NCBI GenBank assembly: GCA_023091665.1
Contig: JALJCQ010000001.1
Coordinates: 558,001 to 622,000 of the forward strand
DNA from: Pythium myriotylum
Taxonomy: Eukaryota; Oomycota; Peronosporomycetes; Pythiales; Pythiaceae
Direction of reading: 5' to 3'
Length of the DNA stretch: 64,000 nt
Shown here: piece after piece, positions 1-11,400 of the stretch
Position numbering within the stretch: the first letter of the stretch is position 1
Layout of the letters: every line of letters starts with the position of its first letter
Translations under genes and position numbers: made by a program
The notes under the pieces: generated by a model
Database searches by the model: none
Seen by the model: the letters and a program-made list of their open reading frames with translations, nothing else
What the model was told of the DNA's origin: nothing

Positions 1-976
1 CTGATAGTAGTGTCAGCATCAACATCGTCAGCGTTGCACCGTACTCACCGCGTCGTGTGCGACCTGCACGAATCAACTCGAACCTCCGGCACTGCTAATC
101 ACCACTAACCACCGCCACGGGCTCTCCTGCCTCTTCAGCTTGTGCTGCCTGTGCTGCCTGTTTCTTTCTCCATTATCTTCATCCGCATCCGCATTCGCAT
201 TCACCTGCGTCCCCATGCTCATTGGAGGATTGAACCACTATACATACAAGTTGCCGGTCATCGTCCAGCGCCCTCATGTCCCCACGCCAACGTGCCAATG
301 GAGGACCAACGAACGTGTCAACAAACGTGTCAACGAACGTGAACGTGTCAACGCAGAACCCAGAACCCTCAGGGCACAGCACGCACACAGCACACAGCAC
401 ACGCGAGGCGCACACAGCACACAGCACACAGCACACGCAAGGCGCACACAGCACACAGCACACAGCACACAGCGCACAGCACGCAGCACAGCACCCGACC
501 ACCCGACCAACCAACCATAAGTACATGGTGGTGGCCTCCTTGCTCGAGAGGTCCATTGTCGTGAAGGAGATAGGGGATCCGAGACCCGGGACGCAGGGGC
601 GGGTGGTCATCAGATGCGCCGGCGCTGCCGCGGTCCAAGACCCAAGACGGCCGGCCAAGCCAGATGGCCAAGCCAGATGGCCAAGCCAGACGGCCAAGCC
701 AGACGGCCAAGCCAGACGGCCAAGCCAGACGGCCAAGACGCACGAGAGAGCGCGTAGGTCGTCGTCACGGCTCCGGGAGTGTTAGCGCGTTGCAGGGTGG
801 TTGTTGGTCGTAGCTGTGCGTTTTTTGTGGTGTTCGTGGCGTTTGCAGTGTTTGTGGTGTTTGAGGTGTGTTGTTGTTGTTGTGGTTTGTGTGTGTTATG
901 GTGTGCGTGTCGTTTTGTGCGTGGGTTTTAGTGTGTGTTGTTTGTGATGTGTTTTGTGTGGGGTAGGTGTGTTAAT

Positions 977-1056
977 GGTCAGTTGGCCGAGCGGTCTAAG
1001 GCGCCAGTTTAAGGCACTGGTCTGAAAGGGCGTGGGTTCGAATCCCACACTGGCCA
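977..1056 (+). tRNA. tRNA-Leu (AAG), array copy 1
   Basis: Folds as a class II tRNA of 80 nt without an intron. The acceptor GGTCAGT pairs with ACTGGCC (one T-G wobble), with A as the discriminator base, which is the leucine identity base. The D stem is GCC/GGC with GG in the D loop. The anticodon stem CCAGT/ACTGG is perfect and its loop TTAAGGC places AAG at 34-36 (A34 normally becomes inosine and reads CUU/CUC). The variable arm TCTGAAAGGGC is short for class II but can form a small stem. The T stem is GTGGG/CCCAC with loop TTCGAAT. Internal Pol III A box (TGGCCGAGCGG) and B box (GGTTCGAATCC) are intact. CCA is not encoded, as in eukaryotes. The spacer to copy 2 is dissected in separate entries. 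Confidence 0.95.
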
Positions 1057-1061
1057 TTCTC

Positions 1062-1121
<60 letters not shown>

Positions 1122-1123
1122 TT
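1057..1123 (+). repeat. (TTTC)n microsatellite abutting tRNA copy 1
   Basis: TTCTCTC, then 14 uninterrupted TTTC units, ending in TTTT at 1120-1123. The final TTTT is the first run of four T after the tRNA, so it is the nearest canonical Pol III terminator, 64 nt past the tRNA end. The same tract follows every tRNA in the array with 7 to 24 units; each copy's coordinates are in the tRNA entries. Confidence 0.97.
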
Positions 1124-1422
1124 CCCTCGCCTTGCCTCCCAGCCAACTCGATCCTTTCCGTCATTTCCCATCAACACAACGCAAGCCCGACCCCAGACCT
1201 GCACTCAACACCACCCACACACACGCACACCGCACACCCCACGCACCCCACACACCCGTGCCTGCCACCTCCGTCTCGCCGTGAAGCCCTCGCACCTCCT
1301 CACCTCGCTCGCCCTCCTTCGTCGCGCTTCGCCTCCCTCCGCCTCCCTTCACACCCCGAGTAGCCTCTCGTACTGTATCCCCGGCTCGACGACACCGCCA
1401 TCCCCACCACCACCACTGATAG
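1124..1422 (+). other. C-rich and CA-rich spacer, no gene seen
   Basis: A G-poor stretch with an imperfect CA/CACG run at about 1206-1258, then pyrimidine-rich sequence. I see no rRNA, snRNA or protein motif. Reading frames here are open only because of the simple composition. Equivalent sequence follows every other TTTC tract in the array. Confidence 0.8.
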
Positions 1423-1575
1423 CTGATAGTAGCGTCAGCATCAACATCGTCAGCGTTGCACCGTGCTCACCGCCTCGTGTGCGACCTGCACGAATACCAC
1501 CACTGATAGTAGTGTCAGCATCAACATCGTCAGCGTTGCACCGTACTCACCGCGTCGTGTGCGACCTGCACGAAT
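1423..1575 (+). repeat. 80-bp subrepeat, two copies (one full, one 73 bp)
   Basis: Copies start at 1423 and 1503 (period 80) with CTGATAGTAG followed by GTCAGCATCAACATCG; the second stops matching after CGAAT at 1575. The two copies differ at fixed diagnostic bases (GTGCTCACCGCC in the first, GTACTCACCGCG in the last). Most units carry two copies. Units after the tRNAs at 3967, 18720, 20101, 21513, 27279, 28699 and 40459 carry one; those after 5376 and 12737 carry three. Confidence 0.93.
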
Positions 1576-1874
1576 CAACTCGAACCTCCGGCACTGCTAA
1601 TCACCACTAACCACCGCCACGGGCTCTCCTGCCTCTTCAGCTTGTGCTGCCTGTGCTGCCTGTTTCTTTCTCCATTATCTTCATCCGCATCCGCATTCGC
1701 ATTCACCTGCGTCCCCATGCTCATTGGAGGATTGAACCACTATACATACAAGTTGCCGGTCATCGTCCAGCGCCCTCATGTCCCCACGCCAACGTGCCAA
1801 TGGAGGACCAACGAACGTGTCAACAAACGTGTCAACGAACGTGAACGTGTCAACGCAGAACCCAGAACCCTCAG
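1576..1874 (+). other. Conserved single-copy spacer segment with short internal repeats
   Basis: Near-invariant between units. It contains a GTGCTGCCTGTGCTGCCTG duplication (about 1643-1661), CATCCGCATCCGCATTCGCA (about 1682-1701) and four AACGTGTCAAC-like elements at 1810-1855. No recognisable gene. One frame of 66 codons is preserved in all units, but the other frames are equally preserved, so this is not evidence for coding. Confidence 0.7.
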
Positions 1875-1996
1875 GGCACAGCACGCACACAGCACACAGC
1901 ACACGCGAGGCGCACACAGCACACAGCACACAGCACACGCAAGGCGCACACAGCACACAGCACACAGCACACAGCGCACAGCACGCAGCACAGCAC
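1875..1996 (+). repeat. (CACACAG)n-type minisatellite with CGCAAGGCG spacers
   Basis: Heptamer CACACAG repeats interrupted by CACGCAAGGCG or CACGCGAGGCG blocks and ending in CAGCACAGCAC. Number and order of blocks differ between units and serve as a fingerprint. The CGCGAGGCG form occurs in the first five units, returns near 20.9, 22.4 and 28.1 kb, and is otherwise replaced by CGCAAGGCG. Confidence 0.92.
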
Positions 1997-2026
1997 CCGA
2001 CCACCCGACCAACCAACCATAAGTAC

Positions 2027-2143
2027 ATGGTGGTGGCCTCCTTGCTCGAGAGGTCCATTGTCGTGAAGGAGATAGGGGATCCGAGACCCGGGACGCAGGG
2101 GCGGGTGGTCATCAGATGCGCCGGCGCTGCCGCGGTCCAAGAC
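2027..2143 (+). other. Conserved 39-codon open block in every unit (function unknown)
   Basis: An ATG-initiated frame beginning MVVASLLERSIVVKEIGD and running into the 13-bp minisatellite. It is present at the same place in all complete units, with two diagnostic substitutions defining two haplotypes: AGG or AGA (synonymous), and CCG or CAG (Pro/Gln). I recognise no domain. It lacks a stop before the minisatellite, so if it ever coded it would be a fragment or first exon. Most likely it is non-coding and conserved by homogenisation. Confidence 0.35.
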
Positions 2144-2150
2144 CCAAGAC

Positions 2151-2239
2151 GGCCGGCCAAGCCAGATGGCCAAGCCAGATGGCCAAGCCAGACGGCCAAG
2201 CCAGACGGCCAAGCCAGACGGCCAAGCCAGACGGCCAAG
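2151..2239 (+). repeat. 13-bp minisatellite (GGCCAAGCCAGAY)n
   Basis: Tandem 13-mers GGCCAAGCCAGAC or GGCCAAGCCAGAT, preceded by a GACGGCCGGCCAA variant. Copy number varies between units, down to about one or two in the 1423-bp units near the right end. Orders of the C/T variants identify related units. Confidence 0.93.
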
Positions 2240-2275
2240 ACGCACGAGAGAGCGCGTAGGTCGTCGTCACGGCTC

Positions 2276-2478
2276 CGGGAGTGTTAGCGCGTTGCAGGGT
2301 GGTTGTTGGTCGTAGCTGTGCGTTTTTTGTGGTGTTCGTGGCGTTTGCAGTGTTTGTGGTGTTTGAGGTGTGTTGTTGTTGTTGTGGTTTGTGTGTGTTA
2401 TGGTGTGCGTGTCGTTTTGTGCGTGGGTTTTAGTGTGTGTTGTTTGTGATGTGTTTTGTGTGGGGTAGGTGTGTTAAT
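2276..2478 (+). other. G/T-rich segment immediately upstream of each tRNA
   Basis: About 200 bp that is almost entirely G and T on the plus strand, with a T6 run at 2323-2328 and several TGTGGTGTTTG motifs, ending in GTGTGTTAAT at the tRNA 5' end. No classical upstream TATA element is evident. Strand composition flips to C/T and C/A right after the tRNA. No coding potential recognised. Confidence 0.75.
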
Positions 2479-2558
2479 GGTCAGTTGGCCGAGCGGTCTA
2501 AGGCGCCAGTTTAAGGCACTGGTCTGAAAGGGCGTGGGTTCGAATCCCACACTGGCCA
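2479..2558 (+). tRNA. tRNA-Leu (AAG), array copy 2
   Basis: Same gene as copy 1. TTTC tract 2559-2625 (67 bp). Two 80-bp subrepeats follow. The unit behind it repeats the previous one at an exact 1502-bp offset up to the subrepeats; next tRNA after 1488 bp. Confidence 0.95.
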
Positions 2559-2563
2559 TTCTC

Positions 2564-2623
<60 letters not shown>

Positions 2624-3966
2624 TTCCCTCGCCTTGCCTCCCAGCCAACTCGATCCTTTCCGTCATTTCCCATCAACACAACGCAAGCCCGACCCCAGAC
2701 CTGCACTCAACACCACCCACACACACGCACACCGCACACCCCACGCACCCCACACACCCGTGCCTGCCACCTCCGTCTCGCCGTGAAGCCCTCGCACCTC
2801 CTCACCTCGCTCGCCCTCCTTCGTCGCGCTTCGCCTCCCTCCGCCTCCCTTCACACCCCGAGTAGCCTCTCGTACTGTATCCCCGGCTCGACGACACCGC
2901 CATCCCCACCACCACCACTGATAGCTGATAGTAGCGTCAGCATCAACATCGTCAGCGTTGCACCGTGCTCACCGCCTCGTGTGCGACCTGCACGAATACC
3001 ACCACTGATAGTAGTGTCAGCATCAACATCGTCAGCGTTGCACCGTACTCACCGCGTCGTGTGCGACCTGCACGAATCAACTCGAACCTCCGGCACTGCT
3101 AATCACCACTAACCACCGCCACGGGCTCTCCTGCCTCTTCAGCTTGTGCTGCCTGTGCTGCCTGTTTCTTTCTCCATTATCTTCATCCGCATCCGCATTC
3201 GCATTCACCTGCGTCCCCATGCTCATTGGAGGATTGAACCACTATACATACAAGTTGCCGGTCATCGTCCAGCGCCCTCATGTCCCCACGCCAACGTGCC
3301 AATGGAGGACCAACGAACGTGTCAACAAACGTGTCAACGAACGTGAACGTGTCAACGCAGAACCCAGAACCCTCAGGGCACAGCACGCACACAGCACACA
3401 GCACACGCGAGGCGCACACAGCACACAGCACACAGCACACGCAAGGCGCACACAGCACACAGCACACAGCACGCAGCACAGCACCCGACCACCCGACCAA
3501 CCAACCATAAGTACATGGTGGTGGCCTCCTTGCTCGAGAGGTCCATTGTCGTGAAGGAGATAGGGGATCCGAGACCCGGGACGCAGGGGCGGGTGGTCAT
3601 CAGATGCGCCGGCGCTGCCGCGGTCCAAGACCCAAGACGGCCGGCCAAGCCAGATGGCCAAGCCAGATGGCCAAGCCAGACGGCCAAGCCAGACGGCCAA
3701 GCCAGACGGCCAAGCCAGACGGCCAAGACGCACGAGAGAGCGCGTAGGTCGTCGTCACGGCTCCGGGAGTGTTAGCGCGTTGCAGGGTGGTTGTTGGTCG
3801 TAGCTGTGCGTTTTTTGTGGTGTTCGTGGCGTTTGCAGTGTTTGTGGTGTTTGAGGTGTGTTGTTGTTGTTGTGGTTTGTGTGTGTTATGGTGTGCGTGT
3901 CGTTTTGTGCGTGGGTTTTAGTGTGTGTTGTTTGTGATGTGTTTTGTGTGGGGTAGGTGTGTTAAT

Positions 3967-4046
3967 GGTCAGTTGGCCGAGCGGTCTAAGGCGCCAGTTT
4001 AAGGCACTGGTCTGAAAGGGCGTGGGTTCGAATCCCACACTGGCCA
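3967..4046 (+). tRNA. tRNA-Leu (AAG), array copy 3
   Basis: TTTC tract 4047-4133 (87 bp). The following spacer has a single 80-bp subrepeat of the last-copy type and the CTCGTCCCCCTTCG variant. Next tRNA after 1409 bp. Confidence 0.95.
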
Positions 4047-4051
4047 TTCTC

Positions 4052-4131
<80 letters not shown>

Positions 4132-5375
4132 TTCCCTCGCCTTGCCTCCCAGCCAACTCGATCCTTTCCGTCATTTCCCATCAACACAACGCAAGCCCGA
4201 CCCCAGACCTGCACTCAACACCACCCACACACACGCACACCGCACACCCCACGCACCCCACACACCCGTGCCTGCCACCTCCGTCTCGCCGTGAAGCCCT
4301 CGCACCTCCTCACCTCGCTCGTCCCCCTTCGTCGCGCTTCGCCTCCCTCCGCCTCCCTTCGCACCCCGAGTAGCCTCTCGTACTGTATCCCCGGCTCGAC
4401 GACACCGCCATCCCCACCACCACCACTGATAGCTGATAGTAGCGTCAGCATCAACATCGTCAGCGTTGCACCGTACTCACCGCGTCGTGTGCGACCTGCA
4501 CGAATCAACTCGAACCTCCGGCACTGCTAATCACCACTAACCACCGCCACGGGCTCTCCTGCCTCTTCAGCTTGTGCTGCCTGTGCTGCCTGTTTCTTTC
4601 TCCATTATCTTCATCCGCATCCGCATTCGCATTCACCTGCGTCCCCATGCTCATTGGAGGATTGAACCACTATACATACAAGTTGCCGGTCATCGTCCAG
4701 CGCCCTCATGTCCCCACGCCAACGTGCCAATGGAGGACCAACGAACGTGTCAACAAACGTGTCAACGAACGTGAACGTGTCAACGCAGAACCCAGAACCC
4801 TCAGGGCACAGCACGCACACAGCACACAGCACACGCGAGGCGCACACAGCACACAGCACACAGCACACGCAAGGCGCACACAGCACACAGCACACAGCAC
4901 ACAGCACACAGCACGCAGCACAGCACCCGACCACCCGACCAACCAACCATAAGTACATGGTGGTGGCCTCCTTGCTCGAGAGGTCCATTGTCGTGAAGGA
5001 GATAGGGGATCCGAGACCCGGGACGCAGGGGCGGGTGGTCATCAGATGCGCCGGCGCTGCCGCGGTCCAAGACGGCCGGCCAAGACGGCCGGCCAAGCCA
5101 GATGGCCAAGCCAGACGGCCAAGCCAGACGGCCAAGACGCACGAGAGAGCGCGTAGGTCGTCGTCACGGCTCCGGGAGTGTTAGCGCGTTGCAGGGTGGT
5201 TGTTGGTCGTAGCTGTGCGTTTTTTGTGGTGTTCGTGGCGTTTGCAGTGTTTGTGGTGTTTGAGGTGTGTTGTTGTTGTTGTGGTTTGTGTGTGTTATGG
5301 TGTGCGTGTCGTTTTGTGCGTGGGTTTTAGTGTGTGTTGTTTGTGATGTGTTTTGTGTGGGGTAGGTGTGTTAAT

Positions 5376-5455
5376 GGTCAGTTGGCCGAGCGGTCTAAGG
5401 CGCCAGTTTAAGGCACTGGTCTGAAAGGGCGTGGGTTCGAATCCCACACTGGCCA
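5376..5455 (+). tRNA. tRNA-Leu (AAG), array copy 4
   Basis: TTTC tract 5456-5498 (43 bp). Three 80-bp subrepeats start at 5798, 5878 and 5958. Next tRNA after 1539 bp. Confidence 0.95.
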
Positions 5456-5460
5456 TTCTC

Positions 5461-5496
<36 letters not shown>

Positions 5497-6914
5497 TTCC
5501 CTCGCCTTGCCTCCCAGCCAACTCGATCCTTTCCGTCATTTCCCATCAACACAACGCAAGCCCGACCCCAGACCTGCACTCAACACCACCCACACACACG
5601 CACACCGCACACCCCACGCACCCCACACACCCGTGCCTGCCACCTCCGTCTCGCCGTGAAGCCCTCGCACCTCCTCACCTCGCTCGCCCTCCTTCGTCGC
5701 GCTTCGCCTCCCTCCGCCTCCCTTCACACCCCGAGTAGCCTCTCGTACTGTATCCCCGGCTCGACGACACCGCCATCCCCACCACCACCACTGATAGCTG
5801 ATAGTAGCGTCAGCATCAACATCGTCAGCGTTGCACCGTGCTCACCGCCTCGTGTGCGACCTGCACGAATACCACCACTGATAGTAGCGTCAGCATCAAC
5901 ATCGTCAGCGTTGCACCGTGCTCTCCGCCTCGTGTGCGACCTGCACGAATACCACCACTGATAGTAGTGTCAGCATCAACATCGTCAGCGTTGCACCGTA
6001 CTCACCGCGTCGTGTGCGACCTGCACGAATCAACTCGAACCTCCGGCACTGCTAATCACCACTAACCACCGCCACGGGCTCTCCTGCCTCTTCAGCTTGT
6101 GCTGCCTGTGCTGCCTGTTTCTTTCTCCATTATCTTCATCCGCATCCGCATTCGCATTCACCTGCGTCCCCATGCTCATTGGAGGATTGAACCACTATAC
6201 ATACAAGTTGCCGGTCATCGTCCAGCGCCCTCATGTCCCCACGCCAACGTGCCAATGGAGGACCAACGAACGTGTCAACAAACGTGTCAACGAACGTGAA
6301 CGTGTCAACGCAGAACCCAGAACCCTCAGGGCACAGCACGCACACAGCACACAGCACACGCGAGGCGCACACAGCACACAGCACACAGCACACGCAAGGC
6401 GCACACAGCACACAGCACACAGCACACGCAAGGCGCACACAGCACACAGCACACAGCACGCAGCACAGCACCCGACCACCCGACCAACCAACCATAAGTA
6501 CATGGTGGTGGCCTCCTTGCTCGAGAGGTCCATTGTCGTGAAGGAGATAGGGGATCCGAGACCCGGGACGCAGGGGCGGGTGGTCATCAGATGCGCCGGC
6601 GCTGCCGCGGTCCAAGACCCAAGACGGCCGGCCAAGCCAGATGGCCAAGCCAGACGGCCAAGCCAGACGGCCAAGACGCACGAGAGAGCGCGTAGGTCGT
6701 CGTCACGGCTCCGGGAGTGTTAGCGCGTTGCAGGGTGGTTGTTGGTCGTAGCTGTGCGTTTTTTGTGGTGTTCGTGGCGTTTGCAGTGTTTGTGGTGTTT
6801 GAGGTGTGTTGTTGTTGTTGTGGTTTGTGTGTGTTATGGTGTGCGTGTCGTTTTGTGCGTGGGTTTTAGTGTGTGTTGTTTGTGATGTGTTTTGTGTGGG
6901 GTAGGTGTGTTAAT

Positions 6915-6994
6915 GGTCAGTTGGCCGAGCGGTCTAAGGCGCCAGTTTAAGGCACTGGTCTGAAAGGGCGTGGGTTCGAATCCCACACTGGCCA
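6915..6994 (+). tRNA. tRNA-Leu (AAG), array copy 5
   Basis: TTTC tract 6995-7033 (39 bp), the shortest in the window with seven units. Two subrepeats. Next tRNA after 1446 bp. Confidence 0.95.
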
Positions 6995-6999
6995 TTCTC

Positions 7000-7031
<32 letters not shown>

Positions 7032-8360
7032 TTCCCTCGCCTTGCCTCCCAGCCAACTCGATCCTTTCCGTCATTTCCCATCAACACAACGCAAGCCCGA
7101 CCCCAGACCTGCACTCAACACCACCCACACACACGCACACCGCACACCCCACGCACCCCACACACCCGTGCCTGCCACCTCCGTCTCGCCGTGAAGCCCT
7201 CGCACCTCCTCACCTCGCTCGCCCTCCTTCGTCGCGCTTCGCCTCCCTCCGCCTCCCTTCACACCCCGAGTAGCCTCTCGTACTGTATCCCCGGCTCGAC
7301 GACACCGCCATCCCCACCACCACCACTGATAGCTGATAGTAGCGTCAGCATCAACATCGTCAGCGTTGCACCGTGCTCACCGCCTCGTGTGCGACCTGCA
7401 CGAATACCACCACTGATAGTAGTGTCAGCATCAACATCGTCAGCGTTGCACCGTACTCACCGCGTCGTGTGCGACCTGCACGAATCAACTCGAACCTCCG
7501 GCACTGCTAATCACCACTAACCACCGCCACGGGCTCTCCTGCCTCTTCAGCTTGTGCTGCCTGTGCTGCCTGTTTCTTTCTCCATTATCTTCATCCGCAT
7601 CCGCATTCGCATTCACCTGCGTCCCCATGCTCATTGGAGGATTGAACCACTATACATACAAGTTGCCGGTCATCGTCCAGCGCCCTCATGTCCCCACGCC
7701 AACGTGCCAATGGAGGACCAACGAACGTGTCAACAAACGTGTCAACGAACGTGAACGTGTCAACGCAGAACCCAGAACCCTCAGGGCACAGCACGCACAC
7801 AGCACACAGCACACGCAAGGCGCACACAGCACACAGCACACGCAAGGCGCACACAGCACACAGCGCACAGCACACAGCACAGCACCCGACCACCCGACCA
7901 ACCAACCATAAGTACATGGTGGTGGCCTCCTTGCTCGAGAGGTCCATTGTCGTGAAGGAGATAGGGGATCCGAGACCCGGGACGCAGGGGCGGGTGGTCA
8001 TCAGATGCGCCGGCGCTGCCGCGGTCCAAGACGGCCGGCCAAGACGGCCGGCCAAGCCAGATGGCCAAGCCAGACGGCCAAGCCAGATGGCCAAGCCAGA
8101 CGGCCAAGCCAGACGGCCAAGACGCACGAGAGAGCGCGTAGGTCGTCGTCACGGCTCCGGGAGTGTTAGCGCGTTGCAGGGTGGTTGTTGGTCGTAGCTG
8201 TGCGTTTTTTGTGGTGTTCGTGGCGTTTGCAGTGTTTGTGGTGTTTGAGGTGTGTTGTTGTTGTTGTGGTTTGTGTGTGTTATGGTGTGCGTGTCGTTTT
8301 GTGCGTGGGTTTTAGTGTGTGTTGTTTGTGATGTGTTTTGTGTGGGGTAGGTGTGTTAAT

Positions 8361-8440
8361 GGTCAGTTGGCCGAGCGGTCTAAGGCGCCAGTTTAAGGCA
8401 CTGGTCTGAAAGGGCGTGGGTTCGAATCCCACACTGGCCA
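8361..8440 (+). tRNA. tRNA-Leu (AAG), array copy 6
   Basis: TTTC tract 8441-8487 (47 bp). The minisatellites of the following unit match those of the previous unit. Next tRNA after 1454 bp. Confidence 0.95.
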
Positions 8441-8445
8441 TTCTC

Positions 8446-8485
<40 letters not shown>

Positions 8486-9814
8486 TTCCCTCGCCTTGCC
8501 TCCCAGCCAACTCGATCCTTTCCGTCATTTCCCATCAACACAACGCAAGCCCGACCCCAGACCTGCACTCAACACCACCCACACACACGCACACCGCACA
8601 CCCCACGCACCCCACACACCCGTGCCTGCCACCTCCGTCTCGCCGTGAAGCCCTCGCACCTCCTCACCTCGCTCGCCCTCCTTCGTCGCGCTTCGCCTCC
8701 CTCCGCCTCCCTTCACACCCCGAGTAGCCTCTCGTACTGTATCCCCGGCTCGACGACACCGCCATCCCCACCACCACCACTGATAGCTGATAGTAGCGTC
8801 AGCATCAACATCGTCAGCGTTGCACCGTGCTCACCGCCTCGTGTGCGACCTGCACGAATACCACCACTGATAGTAGTGTCAGCATCAACATCGTCAGCGT
8901 TGCACCGTACTCACCGCGTCGTGTGCGACCTGCACGAATCAACTCGAACCTCCGGCACTGCTAATCACCACTAACCACCGCCACGGGCTCTCCTGCCTCT
9001 TCAGCTTGTGCTGCCTGTGCTGCCTGTTTCTTTCTCCATTATCTTCATCCGCATCCGCATTCGCATTCACCTGCGTCCCCATGCTCATTGGAGGATTGAA
9101 CCACTATACATACAAGTTGCCGGTCATCGTCCAGCGCCCTCATGTCCCCACGCCAACGTGCCAATGGAGGACCAACGAACGTGTCAACAAACGTGTCAAC
9201 GAACGTGAACGTGTCAACGCAGAACCCAGAACCCTCAGGGCACAGCACGCACACAGCACACAGCACACGCAAGGCGCACACAGCACACAGCACACGCAAG
9301 GCGCACACAGCACACAGCGCACAGCACACAGCACAGCACCCGACCACCCGACCAACCAACCATAAGTACATGGTGGTGGCCTCCTTGCTCGAGAGGTCCA
9401 TTGTCGTGAAGGAGATAGGGGATCCGAGACCCGGGACGCAGGGGCGGGTGGTCATCAGATGCGCCGGCGCTGCCGCGGTCCAAGACGGCCGGCCAAGACG
9501 GCCGGCCAAGCCAGATGGCCAAGCCAGACGGCCAAGCCAGATGGCCAAGCCAGACGGCCAAGCCAGACGGCCAAGACGCACGAGAGAGCGCGTAGGTCGT
9601 CGTCACGGCTCCGGGAGTGTTAGCGCGTTGCAGGGTGGTTGTTGGTCGTAGCTGTGCGTTTTTTGTGGTGTTCGTGGCGTTTGCAGTGTTTGTGGTGTTT
9701 GAGGTGTGTTGTTGTTGTTGTGGTTTGTGTGTGTTATGGTGTGCGTGTCGTTTTGTGCGTGGGTTTTAGTGTGTGTTGTTTGTGATGTGTTTTGTGTGGG
9801 GTAGGTGTGTTAAT

Positions 9815-9894
9815 GGTCAGTTGGCCGAGCGGTCTAAGGCGCCAGTTTAAGGCACTGGTCTGAAAGGGCGTGGGTTCGAATCCCACACTGGCCA
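9815..9894 (+). tRNA. tRNA-Leu (AAG), array copy 7
   Basis: TTTC tract 9895-9945 (51 bp). Two subrepeats. It begins a run of four units with the same CACACAG and 13-bp patterns. Next tRNA after 1465 bp. Confidence 0.95.
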
Positions 9895-9899
9895 TTCTC

Positions 9900-9943
<44 letters not shown>

Positions 9944-11279
9944 TTCCCTCGCCTTGCCTCCCAGCCAACTCGATCCTTTCCGTCATTTCCCATCAACACA
10001 ACGCAAGCCCGACCCCAGACCTGCACTCAACACCACCCACACACACGCACACCGCACACCCCACGCACCCCACACACCCGTGCCTGCCACCTCCGTCTCG
10101 CCGTGAAGCCCTCGCACCTCCTCACCTCGCTCGCCCTCCTTCGTCGCGCTTCGCCTCCCTCCGCCTCCCTTCACACCCCGAGTAGCCTCTCGTACTGTAT
10201 CCCCGGCTCGACGACACCGCCATCCCCACCACCACCACTGATAGCTGATAGTAGCGTCAGCATCAACATCGTCAGCGTTGCACCGTGCTCACCGCCTCGT
10301 GTGCGACCTGCACGAATACCACCACTGATAGTAGTGTCAGCATCAACATCGTCAGCGTTGCACCGTACTCACCGCGTCGTGTGCGACCTGCACGAATCAA
10401 CTCGAACCTCCGGCACTGCTAATCACCACTAACCACCGCCACGGGCTCTCCTGCCTCTTCAGCTTGTGCTGCCTGTGCTGCCTGTTTCTTTCTCCATTAT
10501 CTTCATCCGCATCCGCATTCGCATTCACCTGCGTCCCCATGCTCATTGGAGGATTGAACCACTATACATACAAGTTGCCGGTCATCGTCCAGCGCCCTCA
10601 TGTCCCCACGCCAACGTGCCAATGGAGGACCAACGAACGTGTCAACAAACGTGTCAACGAACGTGAACGTGTCAACGCAGAACCCAGAACCCTCAGGGCA
10701 CAGCACGCACACAGCACACAGCACACGCAAGGCGCACACAGCACACAGCACACAGCACACGCAAGGCGCACACAGCACACAGCACACAGCACGCAGCACA
10801 GCACCCGACCACCCGACCAACCAACCATAAGTACATGGTGGTGGCCTCCTTGCTCGAGAGGTCCATTGTCGTGAAGGAGATAGGGGATCCGAGACCCGGG
10901 ACGCAGGGGCGGGTGGTCATCAGATGCGCCGGCGCTGCCGCGGTCCAAGACGGCCGGCCAAGACGGCCGGCCAAGCCAGATGGCCAAGCCAGACGGCCAA
11001 GCCAGATGGCCAAGCCAGACGGCCAAGCCAGACGGCCAAGACGCACGAGAGAGCGCGTAGGTCGTCGTCACGGCTCCGGGAGTGTTAGCGCGTTGCAGGG
11101 TGGTTGTTGGTCGTAGCTGTGCGTTTTTTGTGGTGTTCGTGGCGTTTGCAGTGTTTGTGGTGTTTGAGGTGTGTTGTTGTTGTTGTGGTTTGTGTGTGTT
11201 ATGGTGTGCGTGTCGTTTTGTGCGTGGGTTTTAGTGTGTGTTGTTTGTGATGTGTTTTGTGTGGGGTAGGTGTGTTAAT

Positions 11280-11359
11280 GGTCAGTTGGCCGAGCGGTCT
11301 AAGGCGCCAGTTTAAGGCACTGGTCTGAAAGGGCGTGGGTTCGAATCCCACACTGGCCA
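11280..11359 (+). tRNA. tRNA-Leu (AAG), array copy 8
   Basis: TTTC tract 11360-11402 (43 bp). Two subrepeats. Next tRNA after 1457 bp. Confidence 0.95.
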
Positions 11360-11364
11360 TTCTC

Positions 11365-11400
<36 letters not shown>

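Noticed and set aside
1875..2239. CRISPR-like array
   Set aside because: Repeats are directly adjacent minisatellite units without unique spacers, in a eukaryotic context.
2276..2478. Interstitial telomeric repeat in the G/T-rich segment
   Set aside because: No TTTAGGG or TTAGGG tandem motif; the G/T sequence is irregular.
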